Source: Nocardioides sp. W7 (lineage in GTDB: Bacteria; Actinomycetota; Actinomycetes; Propionibacteriales; Nocardioidaceae). From it: a DNA stretch of 64,000 bases. Within the stretch, counting starts at the first letter, position 1; each line of letters opens with the position of its first letter. Location: positions 2,294,001 through 2,358,000 of the forward strand of contig NZ_CP095078.1 in assembly GCF_022919075.1 (NCBI RefSeq), written 5' to 3'. Made by a program: the position numbers and the translations under genes. Below the pieces are notes generated by a model. It was not told the DNA's origin, did no database searches, and saw nothing but the letters and a program-made list of their open reading frames with translations. Below, in pieces: positions 8,894-16,735 of the stretch.

Positions 8894-9742
8894 TCAGTCG
8901 AGGCCGAGCCGGCCCGCCAGTCGGCCCAACGAGGCGACGACTTCGTCCTCGGACTTGTCCGGCACCCCCCAGATCAGCTCGGAGACGCCGGCGTCGGCCC
9001 AGGCGGCGAGGTCGTTCGGGTCGGGCTTGAAGGCGATCAGCACCCGGATGTCGGGCAGGCCGTCGCGCCCGGCGTCGGCCCAGGCCTTCTTCAGCGCCTC
9101 GATCTGGCCGCTGATGTCGGTCTGGGTCGGCGTGGTCATCCAGCCGTCGGCGTGCTTGGCGATCCAGGCGAACGTCTTCGGCCCGCCGCCCGCACCGATC
9201 ACCAGCGGGATGTGCGCCTGGACCGGCTTGGGGTAGGCCCAGGACGGTCCGAACGACACGAACTCCCCGTCGTACGACGCCTCCTCCTGCGTCCAGAGGG
9301 CGCGCATCGCCTCGACGTACTCCTTGAGCACGGTGCGCCGCTTGCCCGCGGGCACGTGGTGGTCGGTGAGCTCGTCGGTGTTCCAGCCGAAGCCGGCCCC
9401 GATCGAGACCCGGCCGCCGGAGAGGTGGTCGAGAGTCGCGATGGCCTTGGCGAGGGTGATCGGGTCCGACTCGACCGGCAGCGCGACCGCGGTGGAGAGT
9501 CCGATCCGGGTGGTCACCGCGGCCGCGGTGGCCAGCGAGACCCAGGGGTCGAGGGTGCGCAGGTAGCGGTCGTCGGGCAGCGACTCGTCGCCGGTGCCGG
9601 GGTGCGCCGCGGTCCGCTTGACCGGGATATGGGTGTGCTCGGGCACGTAGAGCGTGTCGAAGCCGCGGTCCTCGGCCGCCTTGGCGAGGGTGGCCGGCGT
9701 GATGCCGCGGTCGGAGGTGAAGAGCACGATGCCGTTGCGCAT
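8894..9742 (-). CDS. LLM-class, F420-dependent-type oxidoreductase
   Basis: Luciferase-like monooxygenase-fold protein of 282 residues. It shows the F420-type pattern: an N-terminal IVLFTSDRGITPATLAKAAEDRG, then LYVPEHTHIP, ATLDHLSGGRVSIGAGFGWN, and IPLVIGAGGGPKTFAWIAKHADGW. This subfamily (TIGR03619-like) probably uses coenzyme F420; the substrate is unknown. The start at 9742 gives a normal family length. It stands alone, divergent from dapE. Confidence 0.87.
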   Translation of the reverse strand: MRNGIVLFTSDRGITPATLAKAAEDRGFDTLYVPEHTHIPVKRTAAHPGTGDESLPDDRYLRTLDPWVSLATAAAVTTRIGLSTAVALPVESDPITLAKAIATLDHLSGGRVSIGAGFGWNTDELTDHHVPAGKRRTVLKEYVEAMRALWTQEEASYDGEFVSFGPSWAYPKPVQAHIPLVIGAGGGPKTFAWIAKHADGWMTTPTQTDISGQIEALKKAWADAGRDGLPDIRVLIAFKPDPNDLAAWADAGVSELIWGVPDKSEDEVVASLGRLAGRLGLD

Positions 9743-9819
9743 GCGACGAAGAGTAGAACGTGTTCCAGTTCGGGGGGAAGGCGAGTCCCGGCGCCCGGTG
9801 GGGCTGGTTGGATGGGTCC

Positions 9820-10884
9820 ATGACGCCCCTCGACCTCTCCACCGACGCGGTGACCCTGACCCGCCAGCTGGTCGACATCGAGTCGGTGAGCAGGAACGAG
9901 CAGGCGATCGCCGACGCGGTCGAGACCGCGCTGACCCCGCTGGCGCACCTGGTCGTGACCCGTCGCGGCAACACCGTGGTCGCCCGCACCGACCTCGGCC
10001 GCAGCGAGCGGGTCGTGATCGCGGGCCACTTGGACACCGTCCCCCTCAACGACAACCTGCCGAGCCGGCTCGAGGGCGACCTCCTGCACGGCCTGGGCAC
10101 CTGCGACATGAAGGGCGGCGACGCCGTCATCCTCCGGCTCGCGGCGACCGTCCCCGAGCCGGTCCGCGACGTCACCTTCATCCTCTACGAGGGCGAGGAG
10201 ATCGAGGCCGAGTTCAACGGGCTCAAGCACCTCGCCGAGAGCGACCCCGACCTGATGACGGCCGACTTCGCGATCCTGATGGAGCCCTCCAACGCCTCGG
10301 TCGAGGCCGGCTGCCAGGGCACCCTCCGGGTCGAGGTCCGTACGACGGGGGAGCGGGCCCACTCCGCGCGCAGCTGGCGGGGCGTCAACGCCATCCACGG
10401 TGCCGCCGAGGTGCTGGCCCGGCTGAACGCCTACGAGGCGCGCCGGCCGGTGATCGACGGGCTGGAGTACCACGAGGGCCTCAACGCCGTCCGGATCGGC
10501 GGCGGGGTCGCCGGCAACGTGATCCCGGACGAGTGCGTGGTCGAGGTGAACTTCCGCTTCGCCCCCGACCGCAGCGAGGCCGAGGCCGAGCAGTTCGTCC
10601 GCGAGTTCTTCGAGGGGTACGACGTCCGCCTCACCGACTCCGCCCCCGGGGCGCTGCCCGGCCTGGACCGGCCGGCCGCGAAGGCGTTCGTGGAGGCGGT
10701 CGGCGGCGGCGTGAACCCCAAGTTCGGCTGGACCGACGTCGCCCGCTTCACCGGCCTCGGCATCCCCGCCGTCAACTACGGCCCGGGCGACCCGACGCTG
10801 GCCCACAAGCAGGAGGAGCACGTGCCGGTCGAGCACATCGAGCGCTGCGAGGCCCGGCTCCGAGCCTGGCTGGAAGGACGGTGA
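9820..10884 (+). CDS. dapE: Succinyl-diaminopimelate desuccinylase
   Basis: Zinc M20-family hydrolase that removes succinate from N-succinyl-L,L-diaminopimelate in lysine and peptidoglycan precursor synthesis. The 354-residue product shows AGHLDTVPLND (His70, Asp72), GTCDMKGGD (Asp96), the catalytic GEE at 125-127 and the dimerisation-domain RTTGERAHSAR segment. I start at the ATG at 9820 because homologous sequence begins there, although the frame opens at 9760. It is followed after 4 nt by the LOG-family gene, so the two are probably one operon. Confidence 0.93.
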   Translation: MTPLDLSTDAVTLTRQLVDIESVSRNEQAIADAVETALTPLAHLVVTRRGNTVVARTDLGRSERVVIAGHLDTVPLNDNLPSRLEGDLLHGLGTCDMKGGDAVILRLAATVPEPVRDVTFILYEGEEIEAEFNGLKHLAESDPDLMTADFAILMEPSNASVEAGCQGTLRVEVRTTGERAHSARSWRGVNAIHGAAEVLARLNAYEARRPVIDGLEYHEGLNAVRIGGGVAGNVIPDECVVEVNFRFAPDRSEAEAEQFVREFFEGYDVRLTDSAPGALPGLDRPAAKAFVEAVGGGVNPKFGWTDVARFTGLGIPAVNYGPGDPTLAHKQEEHVPVEHIERCEARLRAWLEGR

Positions 10885-10888
10885 CCGG

Positions 10889-11623
10889 GTGGTGAGGGAC
10901 AAGCGCAAGGGCCCGGTCCTGCAGCGGCGCGACCAGGTCGACTTCACCACGACCGACCAGCGCCTGCTGGACTCCCGCGGCCCCTCCGACTGGGTGCACG
11001 CCGACCCGTGGCGGGTGCTGCGGATCCAGGCCGAGTTCGTCGAGGGCTTCGGGACGCTCGCCGAGCTGGGCCCCGCGGTCGCGGTCTTCGGGTCCGCGCG
11101 CACCGACCGGGAGCACCCGTCGTACGCCGCGGGTGAGGAGGCGGGCCGCAAGCTCGTCGAGGCGGGCTTCGCCGTCGTCACGGGCGGCGGTCCGGGCGCG
11201 ATGGAGGCGGCCAACAAGGGTGCCTGCGAGGCCGACGGCCTCAGCGTGGGGCTCGGCATCGAGCTGCCCTTCGAGTCCGGGCTCAACGAGTGGGTCGACG
11301 TCGGCATCAACTTCCGCTACTTCTTCGTCCGCAAGACCATGTTCGTGAAGTACACCCAGGGCTTCATCGTGCTGCCCGGCGGCGTCGGCACCCTCGACGA
11401 GCTCTTCGAGGCGATGACGCTCGTGCAGACCCGGAAGATCACCCACTTCCCGATCGTGCTGCTCGGCACGGCCTACTGGGGCGGCCTGATCGACTGGCTG
11501 CGCGGCACCGTGCTCGCCGACGGCCGGATCTCGGAGTCGGACCTCGACGCCCTCCTGGTGACCGACGACATCGACGAGGCCGTCGCGCTGATGGTCGCGG
11601 CCCGAGAGGGTGATGGGCGGTGA
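10889..11623 (+). CDS. LOG-family protein (TIGR00730 Rossmann fold)
   Basis: Cytoplasmic protein of 244 residues with the two LOG signatures: VVTGGGPGAMEAANKG (about 96-111) and PGGVGTLDE (163-171). LOG enzymes are cytokinin-riboside-5'-monophosphate phosphoribohydrolases; most bacterial members act on AMP-like nucleotides with unclear roles. It begins with tandem GTG codons 4 nt after dapE and overlaps the next gene at its stop, so it is part of the dapE operon. A dapE-LOG order is common in actinobacteria. Confidence 0.9.
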   Translation: MVRDKRKGPVLQRRDQVDFTTTDQRLLDSRGPSDWVHADPWRVLRIQAEFVEGFGTLAELGPAVAVFGSARTDREHPSYAAGEEAGRKLVEAGFAVVTGGGPGAMEAANKGACEADGLSVGLGIELPFESGLNEWVDVGINFRYFFVRKTMFVKYTQGFIVLPGGVGTLDELFEAMTLVQTRKITHFPIVLLGTAYWGGLIDWLRGTVLADGRISESDLDALLVTDDIDEAVALMVAAREGDGR

Positions 11624-11979
11624 TGTGGCTCTTCGCCGTCCTGGTGGTCCTCGCGATGGGCGCCGTGGCGGTGGTCGCCGCCGGCCGGGGCGCACCCCTG
11701 TCCGAGGCGTACGACGACCGCGTGGACGCCACCGTCTCCGCGGACGGTCCGGTGACGGCCGACGATCTGCGCCGGGTCCGGTTCCCGCTGGCGTTCCGCG
11801 GCTACCGCATGCAGGAGGTCGACGCCCTCCTGGACCGGTTGGCCACCGAGCGCGAGGAGGCGGCCCGAGAGGCGATGGGCGAGGTGGAGGGCGAGCTGGA
11901 GGACGAAGTGGCGGCGACCCCGGTCGTCGCGGAGACCAACGCCCCGCCGGCCGCGGATGGCCGCCCCGAGCAGGCGTAG
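11623..11979 (+). CDS. DivIVA-domain membrane protein
   Basis: Small protein of about 118 residues. One N-terminal hydrophobic helix (MWLFAVLVVLAMGAVAVVAA) is followed by a DivIVA-like unit (DDLRRVRFPLAFRGYRMQEVDALLDRLA) and an acidic coiled tail. DivIVA/Wag31 proteins mark poles and septa; this short membrane-tethered form is common beside dapE and LOG genes in actinobacteria, with unknown role. The ATG at 11623 shares bases with the upstream TGA; a GTG at 11620 is the alternative. Confidence 0.75.
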   Translation: MWLFAVLVVLAMGAVAVVAAGRGAPLSEAYDDRVDATVSADGPVTADDLRRVRFPLAFRGYRMQEVDALLDRLATEREEAAREAMGEVEGELEDEVAATPVVAETNAPPAADGRPEQA

Positions 11980-11994
11980 GGCAGACTGCCCGCC

Positions 11995-12417
11995 GTGTCG
12001 CCCGCCGTCGTCGTCTACGTGCTCACCGGTCTCGCCGCCGTGGTCGTGGTCCTCACCCGGGTGCGGCTCGGCCGTACGCGGGGCGCCGGCCGGCTCGAGG
12101 TCGGGCGCACGCTGCTGAACCTGCACACCGGTGCCGGGGTCTCGGCGCTGGTCCTCTGGGTGGCCTTCCTGCTCGCCCCCGAGAGCAACCCGCTCGGCGG
12201 CAGCCTGGTCGGGCTCGCGGCGATCGGCCTGTGGTGGCTGGTCGCGCTCGCCGGGCTGCTGATCCTGGTGCGCTGGCTGCCGAGCCGCGGCCGGCACGCC
12301 GCCGACGAGCGCACCGACAGCTGGTCGCAGGGCCCGGGGCTCTCGGTCCTCGCCCACGTCGGGATGATGATCGGAGTCGGCGTGTTCACCTGGGCCTACC
12401 TCACCCAGGTGGTGTGA
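11995..12417 (+). CDS. Hypothetical four-helix membrane protein
   Basis: Protein of 140 residues starting at GTG 11995. Four hydrophobic helices are visible, near residues 4-20, 46-61, 70-94 and 118-137, with short charged loops (RVRLGRTRGAGR; RGRHAADERTDS). I do not recognise a functional family. It lies 15 nt after the DivIVA-domain gene and 7 nt before the M14 peptidase gene, in the same direction, so it is probably co-transcribed with both. Confidence 0.7.
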   Translation: MSPAVVVYVLTGLAAVVVVLTRVRLGRTRGAGRLEVGRTLLNLHTGAGVSALVLWVAFLLAPESNPLGGSLVGLAAIGLWWLVALAGLLILVRWLPSRGRHAADERTDSWSQGPGLSVLAHVGMMIGVGVFTWAYLTQVV

Positions 12418-12424
12418 TGCTCCG

Positions 12425-13198
12425 ATGACTCGTCGTCTCGGGATCCTGCTCGCCGCGCTCGCGCTGGTCGCGACCACCGCCCCCGTGGCGCCGTCCGTGG
12501 CCGCGGCCGCGGAGCCCACGGTCGTCGGCAAGCGGGTGATCGGGCACTCGGTCCAGGGCCGCCCGATCGTCGCCTACCGGCTCGGCAAGCGCGGAAAGAA
12601 GGTCCCGACGGTCGTGCTGATCTCGACCATGCACGGCAACGAGGCCGCGCCGCGCCAGATCCTGCAGGAGCTGGTCGACGGCGAGCCGGTCCGCGACCTC
12701 GACCTGTGGGTGGTGCCGACGTACAACCCCGACGGCCTGGCCGCAGGCAGCCGCCGCAACGCCCGCGGCGTCGACCTCAACCGCAACTATCCCTACCGCT
12801 GGGCCGCCCTCGACGGGAACTACGAGTCCGGCAGCGGGCCCGCCTCGGAGCCGGAGACCGAGGCGATGATGGGGTTCCTGCGCGACGTGCGCCCCGACCA
12901 CATCCTCAGCTTCCACCAGCCGCTGAACGGCGTCGACACCGACACCAAGCGCTCCGCCTTCGCCCGCCGGGTGGCCAAGGTCCTCGGCCTGCGGGCCACC
13001 ACCTTCGACTGCGGCGGGGTCTGCCACGGCACCATGACCGGCTGGTACAACGACCGGTTCCGCGGCAACGCGCTCACCGTCGAGTACGGCGCCCGCCCCA
13101 GCCGCCGGATGATGCGCGAGGTCGCCCCGGAGCGGGTGCTCCGGGTCTTCCGGGCCTGGCGCGGCTACCGGACCGTCGAGGAGTCCCCGAACCGCTGA
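12425..13198 (+). CDS. Secreted M14-family zinc carboxypeptidase
   Basis: Protein of 257 residues with a Sec signal peptide (about residues 1-29, ending AAAA). Zinc ligands are His70 and Glu73 in HGNE and His164 in LSFHQ; substrate-binding NRNYP is at 119-123 and the general-base Glu lies in LTVEYGARP. The compact size resembles MpaA-type murein peptide amidases and gamma-D-glutamyl-diaminopimelate peptidases, so it may trim peptidoglycan peptides outside the membrane. Substrate is inference. It ends 3 nt before the convergent enoyl-CoA hydratase gene. Confidence 0.87.
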   Translation: MTRRLGILLAALALVATTAPVAPSVAAAAEPTVVGKRVIGHSVQGRPIVAYRLGKRGKKVPTVVLISTMHGNEAAPRQILQELVDGEPVRDLDLWVVPTYNPDGLAAGSRRNARGVDLNRNYPYRWAALDGNYESGSGPASEPETEAMMGFLRDVRPDHILSFHQPLNGVDTDTKRSAFARRVAKVLGLRATTFDCGGVCHGTMTGWYNDRFRGNALTVEYGARPSRRMMREVAPERVLRVFRAWRGYRTVEESPNR

Positions 13199-13201
13199 GC
13201 G

Positions 13202-13996
13202 TCATCGCCCCTCGAAGGCCGGCTTCTCCTTCGCGATGAAGGCCGTGACCGCGCGCTGGTGGTCCTCGGTGGCGCCGGACTTCTGCATCATCGCGCTCTC
13301 GAACTCCAGCGCCTCGGTGAAGGTGTGGCCGGCGGAGTAGGCGACCGACTGCCGGATCGCGCCGAGGGCGACGGTCGGCCCGGCGGCCAGCTGGGCGGCC
13401 AGGGACGCCGCCTCCGCGGCCAGCTCGTCGGCGGGCAGCACCCGGGTCGCGAGGCCGAGGGAGAGTGCCTCGTCGGCCTTCACGGTGCGGGGGAAGTACA
13501 GCAGCTCGATCGCCTTCGCCTGTCCGACCAGGAGCGGCAGGTGGTAGCTGGCCCCGGTGTCGCAGGAGAGCGCGACGTTCGCGAAGGCGAGGTTGAAGCC
13601 GGCGGTGTCGGCCACCAGGCGGAGGTCGCAGGCGAAGGCCAGGCTCGCACCCGCTCCCGCGGCGACGCCGTTCACGGCGGCGATGACCGGCTTGGCCATG
13701 CCGGCCAGCGCGGTGACGATCGGGTTGTAGTGCTCGTCGACGGTGCGGAAGAGCGCGTCGCTGCCGCCGTTGTGCAGCAGCTGGATGTGCTCCTTGAGGT
13801 CCTGTCCGGTGCAGAAGGCGCGTCCGGTGCCGGTGAGCACCACGCAGCGGACGGCGGAGTCGTCGGCCACCTGTTGCACGATCTCGCGCAGCAGCACCTT
13901 CGTCGCGACGTCGAGGCTGTTCATCGCGTCGGGACGGTTCAAAGTGATCGTGGCGACACCGTTTGAGATGTCGAGGAGGACGGGAGCATCGGTCAT
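13202..13996 (-). CDS. Enoyl-CoA hydratase/isomerase family protein
   Basis: Crotonase-fold enzyme of 264 residues acting on acyl-CoA thioesters. Visible are the N-terminal VATITLNRPDAMNSLD, the oxyanion-hole segment AVNGVAAGAGASLAFACDLRL and the Asp-containing stretch LSCDTGASYHLPLLVG in the position where hydratases carry Glu. That change suits an isomerase or 2-(1,2-epoxy-1,2-dihydrophenyl)acetyl-CoA isomerase (PaaG-like) role, but no paa genes are near. I start at the ATG at 13996; the frame continues to 14014. Confidence 0.88.
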   Translation of the reverse strand: MTDAPVLLDISNGVATITLNRPDAMNSLDVATKVLLREIVQQVADDSAVRCVVLTGTGRAFCTGQDLKEHIQLLHNGGSDALFRTVDEHYNPIVTALAGMAKPVIAAVNGVAAGAGASLAFACDLRLVADTAGFNLAFANVALSCDTGASYHLPLLVGQAKAIELLYFPRTVKADEALSLGLATRVLPADELAAEAASLAAQLAAGPTVALGAIRQSVAYSAGHTFTEALEFESAMMQKSGATEDHQRAVTAFIAKEKPAFEGR

Positions 13997-14133
13997 GGCC
14001 GCAGTCTGCCGCACCGGATCCTCGGGTCTGTGGCGCGGCCCACCCCCTCCATAGGGGATAATGGATGTTGCACATGGCGTTCGCGGGTCCCTGGGGCCCC
14101 GAGCGCCTCTGACAGAGAAGGAAGAGGTGCCGG

Positions 14134-14301
14134 ATGGCGGCGATGAAGCCGCGGACGGGCGACGGTCCGCTTGAGGTCACCAAGGAAGGGCGCGGCATCG
14201 TGATGCGCGTTCCTCTCGAGGGTGGTGGCCGCCTCGTTGTCGAGCTCAATGCCGACGAGGCCGGTGCTCTCGGCAACGCACTCAAGGACGTCGTGGGCTG
14301 A
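14134..14301 (+). CDS. DUF3117-family small protein
   Basis: A 55-residue protein beginning MAAMKPRTGDGPLEVTKEGR and ending with an LNADEAGALGNALKDVVG-like helix, which matches the conserved actinobacterial DUF3117 family (always about 55 residues; function unknown). AGGAAGAGG precedes the ATG by several bases. The codons are clean and the sequence is highly family-typical, so I consider it real despite its size. It ends 5 nt before the leucyl aminopeptidase gene and diverges from the hydratase gene. Confidence 0.92.
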   Translation: MAAMKPRTGDGPLEVTKEGRGIVMRVPLEGGGRLVVELNADEAGALGNALKDVVG

Positions 14302-14306
14302 GGTCG

Positions 14307-15854
14307 GTGACCTCTCCGGCACGTCTCGATCTCCCTACCCAGGTCTCACCTCCGGACTTCGCCCTCAGCGACGTCCTGCCGCATGCGGTGCTCGGCGTCG
14401 AGGTGGTGGCCCTCCCGGTGCTGCCCGCTGACGGCGAGGGGGGCAGTCCGCTGCTCGGCCCCGGTGCCGAGCAGCTGGCCGACCAGCTCGGCCTGGACCT
14501 GCTCGCGTTGCTCGAGCAGGACCGGGCCACCGGCGCGGCGGGGGAGATCACCTCGCTGCCGGTGGCCCTGGGTGGGCCCGACAACGCCGCGCTCCGCCTG
14601 GTGCTGCTCGTCGGCGTCGGCCGGCAGCGGCCCGACGACCTGCGCCGGGCGGGCGCCGCGCTCGCACGGGCGACGGTCGACCGCGCCTCGGTCGCGTCGT
14701 CCCTGACGGCCGTGGCCGACGATGCCGGCCTGGAGGCCTTCGTGGTCGGCGCGATGCTCGGCTCGTTCCGCTTCCACTGGCGCTCGACCCCACCGGAGCA
14801 GGTGCCGGTCGCTCGGATCGTGCTCGCGGGTCGACCGGACGGTGACGCCGGCGTACTGCGTCGCGCGGTCGCGGTCGGCGGCGCCGGCTGGCGGGCCCGT
14901 CAGCTGGCCACGGTGCCGTCCAACCTGAAGAACCCGGCCTGGCTCGCCGAGCAGGCCCGCCTGCTCGCCGACGAGGCCGGCCTCGCCTACGACGTCTGGG
15001 ACGAGCATCGGCTCGCCGCGGAGGGCTTCGGGGGCATCCTCGGCGTCGGCCAGGCCTCGGCGACGCCGCCGCGCCTGGTCCGGCTCGACTACACCCCGCG
15101 CCGCGCCACGCGGCGTACGCCGACGGTGGTGCTGGTGGGCAAGGGCATCACCTTCGACACCGGAGGCATCTCGATCAAGCCGGGCGAGGCGATGTCGAAC
15201 ATGAAGCGCGACATGACCGGTGGCGCCGTCGTGCTCTCCGTGCTGGCCGCGCTCGCCGACGTCGACTGCCCGGTCCGGGTGGTCGGCCTAGTGCCGATGG
15301 CCGAGAACGCCGTCTCCGGCAACGCGCTGCGTCCCGGCGACGTGGTCCGGCACTGGGGCGGCCGGACGACCGAGGTGACCAACACCGACGCGGAGGGCCG
15401 GGTCGTGCTGGCCGACGCCCTCGCGTACGCCGTCGCGACCCTCGACCCCGCGGTCGTCGTCGACGTCGCGACCCTCACCGGGGCGATGAAGGTGGCGCTC
15501 GGTCAGCAGGTCGGCGGCTTCTTCGCCAACCGGGACGCCCTCGCCGAGCGGATCGCGGCAGCGGGTGCCGCGGCCGGCGAGCCGCTGTGGCGCTTCCCGC
15601 TGGCTGCGGTCTACGAGGAGAAGATCGCCTCGAAGGTCGCCGACGCCGACAACGCAGGGGGCGGGCCAGGAGCGATCACGGCCGCGCTCTTCCTCCAGCA
15701 CTTCGTGGGCGATGTCGCGTGGGCCCACCTCGACGTGGCCTCGGTGGGCGACTCGCCGACCGAGCGGTTCGAGTGGACGACCGGACCGACCGGCTTCGGG
15801 GCCCGTGCCCTGCTCGCCTGGCTTGGCGGCCCCGCGCCGCTGGACGGGATCTGA
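14307..15854 (+). CDS. Leucyl aminopeptidase, M17 family
   Basis: Di-metal cytosolic exopeptidase of 515 residues. The N-terminal macro-like domain spans about 1-180; the catalytic domain contains GKGITFDTGGISIKPGEAM (Lys and Asp ligands), MKRDMTGGA, and the family signature NTDAEGRVVLADAL with metal and catalytic residues. It likely recycles peptides. The GTG start at 14307 follows the DUF3117 stop by 5 nt. The length fits M17 enzymes. A small gene follows after 1 nt. Confidence 0.93.
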   Translation: MTSPARLDLPTQVSPPDFALSDVLPHAVLGVEVVALPVLPADGEGGSPLLGPGAEQLADQLGLDLLALLEQDRATGAAGEITSLPVALGGPDNAALRLVLLVGVGRQRPDDLRRAGAALARATVDRASVASSLTAVADDAGLEAFVVGAMLGSFRFHWRSTPPEQVPVARIVLAGRPDGDAGVLRRAVAVGGAGWRARQLATVPSNLKNPAWLAEQARLLADEAGLAYDVWDEHRLAAEGFGGILGVGQASATPPRLVRLDYTPRRATRRTPTVVLVGKGITFDTGGISIKPGEAMSNMKRDMTGGAVVLSVLAALADVDCPVRVVGLVPMAENAVSGNALRPGDVVRHWGGRTTEVTNTDAEGRVVLADALAYAVATLDPAVVVDVATLTGAMKVALGQQVGGFFANRDALAERIAAAGAAAGEPLWRFPLAAVYEEKIASKVADADNAGGGPGAITAALFLQHFVGDVAWAHLDVASVGDSPTERFEWTTGPTGFGARALLAWLGGPAPLDGI

Positions 15855-15855
15855 C

Positions 15856-16194
15856 GTGCTCGGCCTTTCGATCCGGTGGTCGCTCGCCGACGCGCCCGAG
15901 GGCGTCGAGGACGAGCTGGCGGCGTTCGTCGCCGGCACCTCCCACGCCCGCTTCACCGGCATGTCCGGGCTCCGGTTCAAGACCTGGCGGGTGCGCCACG
16001 GGGAGTGGTTCGAGGGCACCTACGTCTTCGCGACCGACGAGGCGCGCGCGGCGTTCGAGGAGGAGTTCCGAGCCGGGGCCGCCGACGTCCCTGGCTCGCG
16101 GATGGTCGGCAGTCCGCCGGTGCTGATCGAGCCGTTCGACGTGGTCGCGATCGCCGAGGGCTGGGACGGCTTCCTGGCGGCACCGCACTTCTGA
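15856..16194 (+). CDS. YdhR-like putative monooxygenase (ferredoxin-like fold)
   Basis: Protein of 112 residues starting at GTG 15856, one base after the aminopeptidase stop. The layout GLRFKTWRVRHGEWFEGTYVFATDEARAAFEEEF resembles the YdhR / antibiotic-biosynthesis-monooxygenase-like dimeric alpha-beta barrel proteins, where a G(L)xxKxW strand is followed by a GxYxFxxxEAA motif. No cofactor site can be seen and the assignment rests on pattern only. Probably co-transcribed with the aminopeptidase. Confidence 0.55.
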   Translation: MLGLSIRWSLADAPEGVEDELAAFVAGTSHARFTGMSGLRFKTWRVRHGEWFEGTYVFATDEARAAFEEEFRAGAADVPGSRMVGSPPVLIEPFDVVAIAEGWDGFLAAPHF

Positions 16195-16218
16195 GCCCGG
16201 ACCTCGCGGTCCGCTGAG

Positions 16219-16662
16219 TCAGCCGGGCGGGTCCTCGACCCGCTCGACCGCCGCCGTCGCGCCGCGCAGGTAGCGCTGGACGACTTCGAGCTCCTCGGCG
16301 GTGAACTGGGTCTCGAGGTCGCGCAGCGCCAGGAACATCGGCATCAGGTGGCCCACGACCTCGGCCCGACCGGAATCGGTCAGATGCACCTCGGTGCGCC
16401 GCCGGTCGTGGGCGTGCGGGCGTCGCTCGACATGCCCGCGAGCCTCCAGCCGGTCGACGATCCCGGTGGAGGCGGCAGTGCTCACCGTCAGCCGGCGCGC
16501 CAGCTCGGCGGGACCCACGGAGTTGTCGGCGAGGTGCTCGAGGGTGACCAGCTCGGTCTCGCCCAGTCCCGCCCGTCGGGCGATCACGTGCCGGATGCGG
16601 GCCGCGGCCTCGATCAGGGTGCGCAGCAGCACCGCAGTGGATACCTGAGGTTGTTCAGCCAT
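16219..16662 (-). CDS. MarR-family transcriptional regulator
   Basis: Winged-helix regulator of 147 residues. The DNA-binding part shows VTLEHLADNSVGPAELARRLTVSTAASTGIVDRLEARGHVERRPHAHDRRRTEVHL, the MarR recognition helix and wing. It diverges from an MMPL efflux gene, and the 73-bp gap has TTAG/CTAA inverted repeats, so it most likely represses both genes until a ligand releases it. The ATG at 16662 lies beside the repeats. Confidence 0.92.
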   Translation of the reverse strand: MAEQPQVSTAVLLRTLIEAAARIRHVIARRAGLGETELVTLEHLADNSVGPAELARRLTVSTAASTGIVDRLEARGHVERRPHAHDRRRTEVHLTDSGRAEVVGHLMPMFLALRDLETQFTAEELEVVQRYLRGATAAVERVEDPPG

Positions 16663-16673
16663 TTTTGATTCAC

Positions 16674-16697
16674 CTAATTAGTGGCTAAGGTTCTTAG
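16674..16697. promoter_or_regulatory. Candidate MarR operator
   Basis: Two overlapping inverted repeats: TTAGTGGCTAA (16678-16688) and CTAAGGTTCTTAG (16685-16697), inside an AT-rich patch that stands out from the surroundings. The position, between the divergent MarR and MMPL starts (16662 and 16736), is where an autoregulatory MarR site is expected. Confidence 0.6.
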
Positions 16698-16735
16698 CGA
16701 ATCGTACTGCGTTCCTCGATCTCCAGGAGATTCTC

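Noticed and set aside
14041..14070. Promoter for the DUF3117 gene based on GATAAT at 14057-14062
   Set aside because: The -10 is good but no -35-like hexamer lies at a usable distance, so I left it out.
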